Made by a program: the position numbers and the translations under genes. Shown here in pieces: positions 7,383 through 13,616 of a stretch of DNA of 13,616 nucleotides (position 1 is its first letter; the number at the start of each line of letters is the position of its first letter). This DNA comes from Nitrososphaerota archaeon (lineage in GTDB: Archaea > Thermoproteota > Nitrososphaeria > Nitrososphaerales > UBA183), in assembly GCA_027886925.1 (NCBI GenBank), contig JAPCJN010000042.1, positions 402 through 14,017 of the forward strand, given 5' to 3'. The notes under the pieces are model-generated. The model was not told the origin of the DNA. It did not search any database and saw nothing but the letters and a program-made list of their open reading frames with translations.

Positions 7383-8216
7383 TCAGGCGTTGTTGTTCCT
7401 GTTGTCAGTCTTGTTGCTTCCGTTTTTCAGCTTGCGCTTCCTTAGATAGAACATTATCGGTAGCATCGATACGTACCCAGCTATCGCTGTCGCGGCGGCG
7501 ACTCCGCCGTAGAAATAGACCCAGTTCTTGAATGGGCTCTCAGAATATCGCTGTGGTAGCGGAGGACCGGTTATCTGCCATTGCGGGAAGGTCGTCGCTC
7601 CTTGCGCGAATTGGATGTTGAATACCTTGTAGTTCGAGGTCTCCTGTTGAATCAACCAGTTCCCTCCGGAATTCGTGAAGACATACGTCGCAGCGATTGT
7701 CCCGTTTAGCTTACCGAGTATGGCGCTGACGCCCGCAAAGTTCAGCGTCGCCATCACTCCCGCTACATTTGGATTTGATGGAGAACCAGTTGCATTGAAC
7801 GATTGAATGGTATAGCTGAGGGCCGAAGCAGAGCCTATCGCAGTTTCGAGCGTAAGCCGAATAGCTCCCTGGCCCGAGTATGTGCCACCCAATCCCTGCG
7901 TGTTGCCTAACCAGACCATCGCGGCGTTTGACGCGTAGTCACTCGCTGCACCCGAAACATCACGGTTGTTCAGCTTCACCAGGTGATTTTGCAATACCTG
8001 CTGACTGAATCCAACCGGCGGAGACGCCCCCGTAGGGAAGCCAACGGCTGTCGAAGTGCTAGCTCCAGCACCAGTTGAACTTTCGATAGTGGTCACAATG
8101 GTGTTAATCCCACTCGAAACGGCCCCACCTTCGACAAAAATTCCACCCATAACCGCTACTGCTAGGATAACGATTACTATTCCAAGGGTAGTTGACCTAG
8201 TTACGCCCCTCCGCAA
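7383..8216 (-). CDS. Membrane-anchored extracellular NTF2/SnoaL-like domain protein
   Basis: I place the start at a TTG (8216), giving 277 residues beginning M-RRGVTRSTT, because a TATA-like CTTATAAT is centred about 28 bp upstream. An in-frame ATG at 8288 would add 24 charged residues but has no visible TATA box. Numbering from the TTG: signal anchor at about 9-28, a Ser/Thr/Gly-rich linker to about 68, then a domain at about 70-190 with the NTF2/SnoaL pattern (a helix with LVKLNNRDVSGAASDYASNAAMVWLG, GGTYSGQGAIR, later strands ending in NWLIQQETSNYKV), and a C-terminal helix at about 233-257 followed by Lys/Arg. Such domains bind small molecules or mediate dimerisation; no catalytic residues are evident. 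It is probably the first gene of the cluster with the four-helix and single-helix proteins, although the 120-base gap could hold a second promoter. Confidence 0.75.
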   Translation of the reverse strand: MRRGVTRSTTLGIVIVILAVAVMGGIFVEGGAVSSGINTIVTTIESSTGAGASTSTAVGFPTGASPPVGFSQQVLQNHLVKLNNRDVSGAASDYASNAAMVWLGNTQGLGGTYSGQGAIRLTLETAIGSASALSYTIQSFNATGSPSNPNVAGVMATLNFAGVSAILGKLNGTIAATYVFTNSGGNWLIQQETSNYKVFNIQFAQGATTFPQWQITGPPLPQRYSESPFKNWVYFYGGVAAATAIAGYVSMLPIMFYLRKRKLKNGSNKTDNRNNNA

Positions 8217-8240
8217 GATACAATATTCGTCTATGCGTTC

Positions 8241-8248
8241 ATTATAAG
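8241..8248 (-). promoter_or_regulatory. TATA-like element before the NTF2-like gene
   Basis: The minus strand reads CTTATAAT, centred about 28 bp before the TTG at 8216. It favours that start over the ATG at 8288, which lies upstream of this element. Confidence 0.45.
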
Positions 8249-8512
8249 ATTTTCTTTGTTTTATCGTCGCTGACCTGTTCACTTGCATGACTTGTTGAAC
8301 TGTTTACGGGTATCCAGTCAGCAGCTAGCGATCGACCTCGAATCTCGCTTCAGATTCACCCTTCCGTGCACAGAAATGAACGTAATAAGCTGGGGCAACG
8401 AATCAGACTTTCTTCCACGTCGTGTCAAACGACATCTGGCAGCCTTTTGCATCGCTAGATAGATGAATGACATCGCATGCGCCAGCTGGTGATCAGCCCG
8501 GAAGTCAGCACG
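8249..8512. other. Intergenic stretch with no supported gene
   Basis: Between the TATA-like element of the NTF2-like gene and the terminator of the permease genes I find no coding frame with protein-like composition, no tRNA and no clear repeat. It includes the optional 5' extension of the NTF2-like gene (up to 8288). Confidence 0.4.
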
Positions 8513-8525
8513 AAAAAACGGAGCT
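8513..8525 (-). terminator. T-run terminator after the permease pair
   Basis: About 15-25 bases after the TAA stop of the second permease, the minus strand has a GC-rich segment containing GAGCTC followed by TTTTTT (8518-8513). This is the likely end of the permease transcript. Confidence 0.5.
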
Positions 8526-8538
8526 CGCCACGGTCCTG

Positions 8539-9414
8539 TTAGCCGGCAGTAGCGAGACTGAAGCCCTTTGCCAGGTATTGTCGCACCACCAAGATCAGCG
8601 CGAAAGCCGGGATGAACGCGAGCGCGCCTGCAGCATTGATCGCGTCCCAATCCGCCGACTTGAGACCTCCAAACCCCTCTCCGACACCGGACCATATCCC
8701 CACGCTGACGGTCTTGGTGACGGCTCCTGTGAGGAGACTTGCCATGAGGAACTCGTTCCAGATTAGCACGAAGGCGAATATCGCTGTCGCTGCAACGCCG
8801 ACTGCCACATAGGGAACCGCGACTTTCCAGAAGATCTGTCTTTCGCTCGCACCGCAGGACTCCGCTGCCTCGTAAATGGTCCGAGGCACTTCTCTGAAGA
8901 ACCCGCTCAGCATCCAGACAACGACCGGGACGTCAATCACGAGATAGGCAAGACTCATCCCTAATGTGGTGTCATAGAGACCTGTCTGGACGTATGTCAA
9001 GTACAAGGGAAGTACGATCGCGAAGGGAGAGACGGTCCGGAGCGCGAGAAGAAGGAATCCTATGGCGCCGGTCCCCCTCAGCCTCGACCTGGCAAGCGCG
9101 TACCCAGCGGGTATTCCTGCGACCAAGGCAATCGCGATGCTGAGAAGTGCGATCGTAGTCGAGTTGAAGACCAGTCTTGGAAAGTTCCCCAGCAGTAGAG
9201 CATCGCGGTAGTTCGCCCACGACGGGAAGAAACCGCCGCTGTAGTATGGGACACCTGACACGTAAGAGAAGCCCTTCCCAGAGAATAGTGGGCCAAGGTC
9301 GATGTCGGCGCCTTCTAGCGCCATGATCAATATCGGCCAGGACGCGAAAAGAGAGACGAGGAGGAGCCCGGCGTATATGGGGAGACGCCGGACGAACTTG
9401 GCGGCCTTGGTCAA
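8539..9414 (-). CDS. ABC transporter permease, MalG-like (CUT1-type sugar importer)
   Basis: 291 residues from a TTG at 9414 that overlaps the TGA of the upstream permease in the tetranucleotide TTGA, a layout for translational coupling. The frame stays open further upstream, but that part lies inside the other permease gene and is not protein-like. A GAGGGG stretch just upstream may act as ribosome binding site. About six hydrophobic segments begin at 12-31. The cytoplasmic EAA loop reads EAAESCGASERQIFWKVAVP (182-201, invariant Gly188), the site that docks on the ATPase subunit. Length and the C-terminal RQYLAKGFSLATAG fit MalG-type subunits, which often end in a similar Gly-rich tail. It forms the inner-membrane channel with its neighbour. 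The actual substrate cannot be told. Confidence 0.92.
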   Translation of the reverse strand: MTKAAKFVRRLPIYAGLLLVSLFASWPILIMALEGADIDLGPLFSGKGFSYVSGVPYYSGGFFPSWANYRDALLLGNFPRLVFNSTTIALLSIAIALVAGIPAGYALARSRLRGTGAIGFLLLALRTVSPFAIVLPLYLTYVQTGLYDTTLGMSLAYLVIDVPVVVWMLSGFFREVPRTIYEAAESCGASERQIFWKVAVPYVAVGVAATAIFAFVLIWNEFLMASLLTGAVTKTVSVGIWSGVGEGFGGLKSADWDAINAAGALAFIPAFALILVVRQYLAKGFSLATAG

Positions 9415-10283
9415 ATTTTTCTCAATCCCCTCATCACTTGGAAGAGCAGAGTCGTTGCCGCGAAAGTCACCGCAAGGAGAATGAGCGCGGCGGCGGAGAT
9501 GACCGATATCGGTATGACTCCCGAAGGCGGGTTCAGAAGGAGCTTGAACAGGTAAAGGCTCAGAGTATCGGTCGGTGAGCCCGGTTGGGTGTAAGAAAGC
9601 CATCCTGACCATGCGAAGGGGATCTCGAACGCCCGCATCGCATCCACAAACCGGATGATTATGATGAAGTGTGTGACTGGGGAGTTCATTATCGTTGGGA
9701 GGCCCACGCTTGTGAACGTCTTCCACTTCGAGGCTCCGAACACCTCTGAGGCCTCGTAGACCTGCTTGGGGACCGAAGCGAGAACGGCCAACGCTACGAG
9801 CATCATCATCGGTGCCCATTCCCACGAGTCGGAGAGAATCATGGTGGGAAAATAGAGATTGTAGTTCAGCATGTTGAAGAATGGTTGTCCAAGGACGAAG
9901 TGCCAAAAGGTGTTGACGTCATCCCATACGGCCTCCGGGGCCCATACGATTCCAGCGACGATGGGGGCAGCCGCGAGCGGCATCAAGAAGACGGCCTCGA
10001 AGTATCCCCTTCCCCTTTTTACCTGAGTCAACAGATAGGCGGAAAGTATGCCGAGCGCTGTCGAGAGCGCGGCGCTCCCGCCGGAATACAAAACGGAGGT
10101 CGATACCGCGCTCCAAAACGCAGATTGAGAAAGGAGCGCCGCGAAATTCGAAAGACCGACGAATGCGCCACCTCCACCATAGTTGGTGACGCTCAAGTAG
10201 ACGCTCACGGCCAATGGATAGACTTCGACGCACGCGAGTATTGCGATGAGAGGGACTACCAGAAAGTAACCGTTTTTGTCCAT
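9411..10283 (-). CDS. ABC transporter permease, MalF-like (CUT1-type sugar importer)
   Basis: 290 residues from the ATG at 10283, which lies about 30 bp from a TATA box, so the message is probably leaderless. About six membrane helices; the first (about 7-30) is followed by VTNY and GLSNFAALL, a typical segment of sugar permeases. The EAA loop reads EASEVFGASKWKTFTSVGLP (177-196) with the expected Gly183 and final Pro196. It pairs with the MalG-like subunit encoded 4 bases into its own 3' end. The partner solute-binding protein is probably the Tat-exported one at 12140-13615; the ATPase must be encoded elsewhere. Confidence 0.93.
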   Translation of the reverse strand: MDKNGYFLVVPLIAILACVEVYPLAVSVYLSVTNYGGGGAFVGLSNFAALLSQSAFWSAVSTSVLYSGGSAALSTALGILSAYLLTQVKRGRGYFEAVFLMPLAAAPIVAGIVWAPEAVWDDVNTFWHFVLGQPFFNMLNYNLYFPTMILSDSWEWAPMMMLVALAVLASVPKQVYEASEVFGASKWKTFTSVGLPTIMNSPVTHFIIIIRFVDAMRAFEIPFAWSGWLSYTQPGSPTDTLSLYLFKLLLNPPSGVIPISVISAAALILLAVTFAATTLLFQVMRGLRKI

Positions 10284-10309
10284 TAGTTGGCGATTTTTTG
10301 TCCTTCGAT

Positions 10310-10317
10310 AACTTAAC
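10310..10317 (-). promoter_or_regulatory. TATA box of the permease genes
   Basis: The minus strand reads TTAAGTTA, centred about 30 bp before the ATG at 10283. A related TTAAGTT occurs upstream of the solute-binding protein gene on the other strand. Confidence 0.55.
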
Positions 10318-10402
10318 GTTTTCTGGTGAGCTGATGCCGCATGACACGTGGTGTCCAGTCATAGGGGGCCGAAATATCGCGTGACGATCTGACGAACACT
10401 CA

Positions 10403-10410
10403 TCTAAATA
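10403..10410 (+). promoter_or_regulatory. Candidate TATA box for the anchored surface protein gene
   Basis: TCTAAATA is the best TATA match upstream of the plus-strand gene. It predicts a transcription start near 10433, leaving a leader of about 30 bases to a TTG at 10462 or about 60 bases to the ATG at 10495. It is about 90 bp from the permease TATA box, so the two genes are divergently transcribed. Confidence 0.45.
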
Positions 10411-10494
10411 TCGGAGACGACTCGCCCTCCTACCTGAGGGTATCTACCTGCTGAATTCCAATTGGGACGATTCACAAGCTTCGATCAGACGTTG

Positions 10495-11220
10495 ATGAAA
10501 GTGAGCGTGAAGGCCGCCGTCTGTATTCTCATCGGATTGATCGTCATAGGATCAGCTCCTAGGGCCATAGGCGGCGCTGGGAGCGTCGCTTACACCTTCG
10601 GTTCGACTCTTTCTCAGAACCAAAGTAACTACACCTTGTTCTACTCAATACCGCCGCTTATCCAAACAGGGGTCAAGACGAACATGACTTTCTTCGTTTA
10701 CCTCACCCAACTCTCAGGATGGAAAACTCAGAGCCAGAGGCAAATCCTGCAAGTCATAATCAACACAGCAAGCAAATCCGTCACGACCCAGGAGGTCCAA
10801 AGCAGCGTTATCCTCTACCAAGGAGCCCGATGGGGCCCGTTCAACGTGACTCTCGACCTTACCGACTCTCAAGCCGGACTCTCGGCAGGACAGGTTACGA
10901 ACGCGACGGTCTTCGCAAAATTGATAGTGTACGAGCAATATGACAATCCGGCGTTCCCCTTCTTGGAGAGTGACGGGACGACGTTGAAGCTGACGGACGT
11001 GCAAATCGCTGCAACGCCAGGCGATTCAAGCCTCTCTGGAGGCCGCTTGTTTACATCGCTTGCAGTCGGGGCGGCAGTTGTCGTCATCTTCGCCATAGCC
11101 GCTCTGCTGAGCCGGAAGGGAGAACGACCAAGAGAGCAGTTTACGCCAGATGGAGCTGGCCGAGTTGTGGGCGCGCCCCGCCGTCCAGGGCGCCTCCTTC
11201 CAACCTGGAGGTCTGACTAG
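10495..11220 (+). CDS. Secreted, C-terminally anchored protein of unknown function
   Basis: 241 residues from the ATG at 10495, ending in TAG. The start is chosen because it gives a clean signal peptide (MKVSVKAAVCILIGLIVIG, then a short segment ending near Gly27). A TTG at 10462 would add 11 residues. Residues about 30-180 look like a beta-rich extracellular domain with several N-x-S/T sequons (for example NQSNYT, NMT, NVT, NAT). A membrane helix spans about 186-206, followed by RKGERPREQF and a basic tail in the cytoplasm. There are no cysteines beyond the signal peptide and no catalytic motif. It is divergent from the permeases, so it may be a surface accessory of the importer, for instance a docking protein for the solute-binding protein (inference). 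I do not recognise a family. Confidence 0.75.
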   Translation: MKVSVKAAVCILIGLIVIGSAPRAIGGAGSVAYTFGSTLSQNQSNYTLFYSIPPLIQTGVKTNMTFFVYLTQLSGWKTQSQRQILQVIINTASKSVTTQEVQSSVILYQGARWGPFNVTLDLTDSQAGLSAGQVTNATVFAKLIVYEQYDNPAFPFLESDGTTLKLTDVQIAATPGDSSLSGGRLFTSLAVGAAVVVIFAIAALLSRKGERPREQFTPDGAGRVVGAPRRPGRLLPTWRSD

Positions 11221-11311
11221 ATGGATCGCGTCGAGTCCGGCCACGGGACGGCCGTTTCACACGCGCAAATCGGTTCTGTCAGCAACTCCCGCTGGCCAAC
11301 TTCCACATCGG

Positions 11312-11770
11312 CTACCCCCCGCCATACACGGCGACCATGCACGCAGTGGCCGGAGATGAACACTCGTGAGTGTACGGGTCGCAACTCTGGTTCCCTGTGC
11401 AGCCTGCGTCAAAGATGCAGTTGCTGCAGGTTTTCCAGGGTTCTTGGGCCGGGCCGGCGCCGTTCCCGCACGTTTGGTGCAGGAGGTTGCACACTGCGGG
11501 GTCTTCGCCGACCGGACAGCCAAATGTAGGCGAGTTGGGCCCCTTCTCGGGGACCTGGTAGCTCGTTCCGTTGTATTCAACCGTGATGAAATGCGCACCC
11601 GTCGCCTGGTCTGGGAGCACCTTGATCGCACCAGAGGCAGTCGCAGCGTTCAAGCCGCCCGAGAGTTTCGGCGGGAGGGTGTAGTAGTACACTGCCAATC
11701 CGCCAGCTACAATCAACACTAGGGCCAATCCCAGGGCAGTCGCCCTAACGAGCACAGCTTGTCTTTTCAC
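11312..11770 (-). CDS. Membrane-anchored small Cys-rich extracellular protein
   Basis: 152 residues from a GTG at 11770, chosen because a TATA-like element lies about 32 bp upstream. A TTG at 11785 (five residues longer) is only about 18 bp from it. A basic N-terminus and one helix (about 9-30, ending VYYYTLPPK) anchor the protein. Residues 45-80 form a short segment with TVEYNGTSYQVPEKGP. The last 70 residues hold nine cysteines (85, 94, 101, 115, 118, 124, 130, 137, 144), including CSNC and CDPYTHEC. It could be a disulfide-stabilised knob or a metal-binding module; there is no CxxCH heme motif and no ferredoxin pattern. CSNC has CxxC spacing, so a thiol-exchange role cannot be excluded. 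It is convergent with the anchored protein gene and divergent from the solute-binding protein. Family unrecognised. Confidence 0.75.
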   Translation of the reverse strand: MKRQAVLVRATALGLALVLIVAGGLAVYYYTLPPKLSGGLNAATASGAIKVLPDQATGAHFITVEYNGTSYQVPEKGPNSPTFGCPVGEDPAVCNLLHQTCGNGAGPAQEPWKTCSNCIFDAGCTGNQSCDPYTHECSSPATACMVAVYGGG

Positions 11771-11798
11771 GCCAGACTTTATCAACGCGCCAATCCTC

Positions 11799-11806
11799 GT
11801 ATTAGA
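11799..11806 (-). promoter_or_regulatory. TATA-like element of the Cys-rich protein gene
   Basis: The minus strand reads TCTAATAC, centred about 32 bp upstream of the GTG at 11770, the same spacing as at the PQQ-type genes. It supports GTG rather than the TTG at 11785 as the start. Confidence 0.45.
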
Positions 11807-12139
11807 ACTTTGTCGGCTTCGATTCTGTTCGACCGACTCATCGCTATACGCTGTAGCCGATTCATCGACACATCATCAACGAGCCGATTCTCTCTTAACC
11901 CAAAACGCCGATGTCTAATCGAGACGGGTTCCGGTTTTCTTGGCTTCCATCTCGCTCCCGTAACGTTGCACAGGAATAGTTTGCAGAACCCGACGAGACT
12001 TGGATTGCAGGCCTTCCAAAATTGCGGATGAAGGCGATCGGAACGTTCCTCGTAAGAGTTCTTAAGTTGGCCCGTTCACCCAAATCTTGTGACGAGCGGG
12101 GATGACTGATCTCCAATCGTTCTAAGACTCGGTGCCCAC
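11807..12139. other. Divergent intergenic region between Cys-rich protein and solute-binding protein
   Basis: About 330 bases without a supported gene. It holds the plus-strand promoter candidate at 12059-12066 and a 9-base direct repeat AGCCGATTC (11855-11863 and 11882-11890) of uncertain meaning. I found no tRNA, terminator or protein-like frame. The stretch between about 11890 and 12050 has no recognisable feature. Confidence 0.4.
12059..12066 (+). promoter_or_regulatory. Candidate TATA box of the solute-binding protein gene
   Basis: TTCTTAAG lies within a TTAAGTT context similar to the permease promoter. It predicts a transcription start near 12090 and a leader of about 50 bases. A GGTG (12131-12134), five bases before the ATG, could be the ribosome binding site, unlike the leaderless genes in the rest of the window. 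Confidence 0.45.
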
Positions 12140-13615
12140 ATGAACAGACGTAATTTTCTCAAGGCCGGTGCGATACTCGGAGCCGGCGCGGCGGCCGCGG
12201 CCGCCTACGCGACACTGGCTCCGGGTGCGACCTCGAGTAAAGCGGGCCAGACAGGCTCTGGCACGACCGCAGACTTAGGGCTGCAAGCTAGGCTCAACGA
12301 CCCCTCCGTCCCCACCGAGTACAAGGACTTCCTGAGGTGGTTGCAGTCGGTCTCAGGAAAGCTCAAAGGAACGAAGGTCGCGATAAACCTTCAGAACGAA
12401 CCCGACTACAGGGCTCTGCAGAATCTCGATGTCGACTTCTACTCTGCTTCTGGGATAAACTCCCAGTACGATCTCGAACCTTACATCATCAACCTGGAGA
12501 AGACGAGGCTAGCGGTTCAGAGTTCATCGTCCGCGATAGACATCATTGACTTTGACTCCCTCGATATTCCGACGTTTAACCAATACCTTATTCCCCCGCA
12601 GGTAATGGCCGACACTTATCCTGAGATTACTTATCCAGGGTTCGACCTAAAGGATTTCCTGCCCACGCCGATTAACCTGATTGGGACGTATCCGCCAGTG
12701 CTGCCAGACGTGTCGACGCCGCCAGGCGAGATCTTCTGTTTCCCATACAACACGCCCCTGATGATACGATTCTATCGGACCGATGTGTACGGTTCGCTTA
12801 AGCTCTCCCAGCCAGCGACTTGGGACGATTATTTCGACCAAGTGCAAACCATAGGCGCGTCTTCCAACATCTTTGGCTGCGTCAGCCAAGCGTCAACCAC
12901 TACGCCGATATTCCACGAGTTCACCAACCACCTCTACAGCTTTGGAGGTCGGTTCTGGGACATCAACACGAACAGCATCACCCCGACCGTCAACGACCCC
13001 AAGAACGTCCTTGCCTTGGAGAATTTCGTCAGGTTCTTCCCCTACAGCTTCCCCTCTTCGATCACTAACACATGGGAGGACTGCGTCACGGCCATGGCCC
13101 ATGGCCAAGCCGCGAACTCTATTTCATTCGAGGACTTCGCGGTCCTGATAGACGACCCTCTCAGGTCTGCCGAGCACGGCAACATCGCCTACAGCGTGAA
13201 CCCTGCGGGTCCGAACGGGTCGTACTCGACCTACATTGGTGACGGGATTGGAATATCGAAGTTCTCCAAGAACCCTCAGTCGGCTTGGCTCTGGCTCCAA
13301 TGGGCCACGGCCACAGGCACGCAGATGATGCTCGTCGCAAACACCCTGACCAGATACGTCCCCAGCCGCGCATCGGCAGCGAACTCATCGTTCGTCCAGG
13401 AACTGATCTCCACACCGACATATGATCCGGTGCGCATTTCGCAGCAACTACTGGCGTCGGGGCAGATAGGATACGTTCCCGCGTTTCAGGGTTCCGACGC
13501 CGCCGCGGGGACAATCGCGAACCAGCTCTTCAAAGCGTATACGGGAGCGTCGACGGCCCAGGCTGCTCTAGATGCGGCTCAGGCTGAACTGGAGGCAAAC
13601 ACCTACCGTTTCTAA
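12140..13615 (+). CDS. Tat-exported extracellular solute-binding protein (family 1, sugar ABC importer)
   Basis: 491 residues, complete (TAA at 13613-13615). The N-terminus MNRRNFLKAG carries a twin-arginine motif (RRNFLK, 3-8) followed by a hydrophobic, Ala-rich segment (about 9-28), so the protein should be exported folded by Tat. There is no lipobox Cys, so it may stay bound through an uncleaved signal. The rest matches the organisation of family 1 binding proteins: an early segment KLKGTKVAINLQNEPD (around 75-90), IDIIDFDSLDIPTFNQY (around 135), a hinge-like FCFPYNTPLMIRFYRTDVYG (around 200-218) typical of maltose-type binders (FPY/YNT followed by Tyr-Arg-Asp), TWDDYFDQVQTI, later GDGIGISKFSKNPQSAWLWLQWATATGTQ (around 368-395), and a C-terminal helix. 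It probably delivers a sugar or oligosaccharide to the permease pair on the other strand. The ligand is unknown. Confidence 0.9.
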   Translation: MNRRNFLKAGAILGAGAAAAAAYATLAPGATSSKAGQTGSGTTADLGLQARLNDPSVPTEYKDFLRWLQSVSGKLKGTKVAINLQNEPDYRALQNLDVDFYSASGINSQYDLEPYIINLEKTRLAVQSSSSAIDIIDFDSLDIPTFNQYLIPPQVMADTYPEITYPGFDLKDFLPTPINLIGTYPPVLPDVSTPPGEIFCFPYNTPLMIRFYRTDVYGSLKLSQPATWDDYFDQVQTIGASSNIFGCVSQASTTTPIFHEFTNHLYSFGGRFWDINTNSITPTVNDPKNVLALENFVRFFPYSFPSSITNTWEDCVTAMAHGQAANSISFEDFAVLIDDPLRSAEHGNIAYSVNPAGPNGSYSTYIGDGIGISKFSKNPQSAWLWLQWATATGTQMMLVANTLTRYVPSRASAANSSFVQELISTPTYDPVRISQQLLASGQIGYVPAFQGSDAAAGTIANQLFKAYTGASTAQAALDAAQAELEANTYRF

Positions 13616-13616
13616 C

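Noticed and set aside
8324..8457. 8-base inverted arms (CTAGCGAT and ATCGCTAG) far apart in the intergenic stretch
   Set aside because: More than 100 bases between short arms, no flanking duplication and no transposase; not a credible mobile element.
8318..8695. 125-residue minus-strand open frame
   Set aside because: Arg-rich, largely antisense-type composition, partly inside the permease 3' end in a different frame, no start signal and no domain.
8539..9906. 455-residue open frame extending the MalG-like permease upstream
   Set aside because: The first 164 residues are read from inside the MalF-like gene in another frame and are Arg/His/Pro-rich with no domain. The 291-residue version from the TTG has the usual length and topology.
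11238..11257. Possible terminator hairpin (CGGCC, 7-base loop, GGCCG, then TTT) after the anchored surface protein gene
   Set aside because: A 5-bp stem and only three T residues are too weak to call.
11366..11722. 118-residue plus-strand open frame opposite the Cys-rich gene
   Set aside because: Its composition is that of a reverse-strand shadow; the minus-strand frame has a signal anchor, a patterned Cys module and a promoter.
11855..11890. 9-base direct repeat AGCCGATTC in the intergenic region
   Set aside because: Only two copies and no further extension of the match; it could be chance. Kept as a note in the intergenic entry.

Overview
The window looks like an archaeal chromosome segment. 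I infer a non-ammonia-oxidising member of the Nitrososphaeria (Thaumarchaeota sensu lato) or a close relative. The support is AT-rich TATA elements (TTAAATA, TTAAGTT) about 30 bp upstream of start codons, implying leaderless or very short-leader mRNAs; likely TTG and GTG starts; T-rich terminators; and surface proteins with N-glycosylation-type sequons, Ser/Thr-rich stalks and single C-terminal membrane anchors. The lineage call is an inference from gene content (several secreted PQQ dehydrogenases plus a sugar-type ABC importer), not from a marker gene.

Left half (1-6503, all minus strand): three PQQ-dehydrogenase-type beta-propeller proteins. The first (1-1744) is cut by the window edge. 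The second (1857-4553) is complete, is a close paralogue of the first, and ends in a Ser/Thr stalk and membrane anchor. Both keep the Asp-x-Asp that in XoxF-type enzymes supplies the catalytic base and the extra lanthanide ligand. The third (4671-6503) is anchored at its N-terminus and keeps the TPHD-x-W landmark of bacterial enzymes, but has glycine at both Asp positions and has lost the other recognisable metal ligands, so it is probably not a conventional PQQ dehydrogenase. Each has its own TTAAATA promoter.

Middle (6611-8216, minus strand): a small membrane cluster of a signal-anchored extracellular NTF2/SnoaL-like protein, a four-helix membrane protein, and a 37-residue single-helix protein closely linked to it. 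No specific function is recognisable. Its position suggests it could be the membrane partner that takes electrons from the propeller enzymes, but this is only a hypothesis.

Right half (8539-13615): a carbohydrate-type (CUT1-like) ABC importer split over two strands. Two permeases on the minus strand (9411-10283, then 8539-9414) overlap by the four bases TTGA. A Tat-exported solute-binding protein lies on the plus strand (12140-13615). Between them are a signal-peptide-bearing, C-terminally anchored protein of unknown function (10495-11220, plus) and a small membrane-anchored protein with nine cysteines (11312-11770, minus). No ATPase gene is in the window.

Taken together, the segment fits a heterotroph that oxidises sugars or alcohols outside the membrane with PQQ enzymes and imports organic solutes through an ABC transporter. 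I see no rRNA, tRNA, CRISPR array, insertion sequence or integrase.
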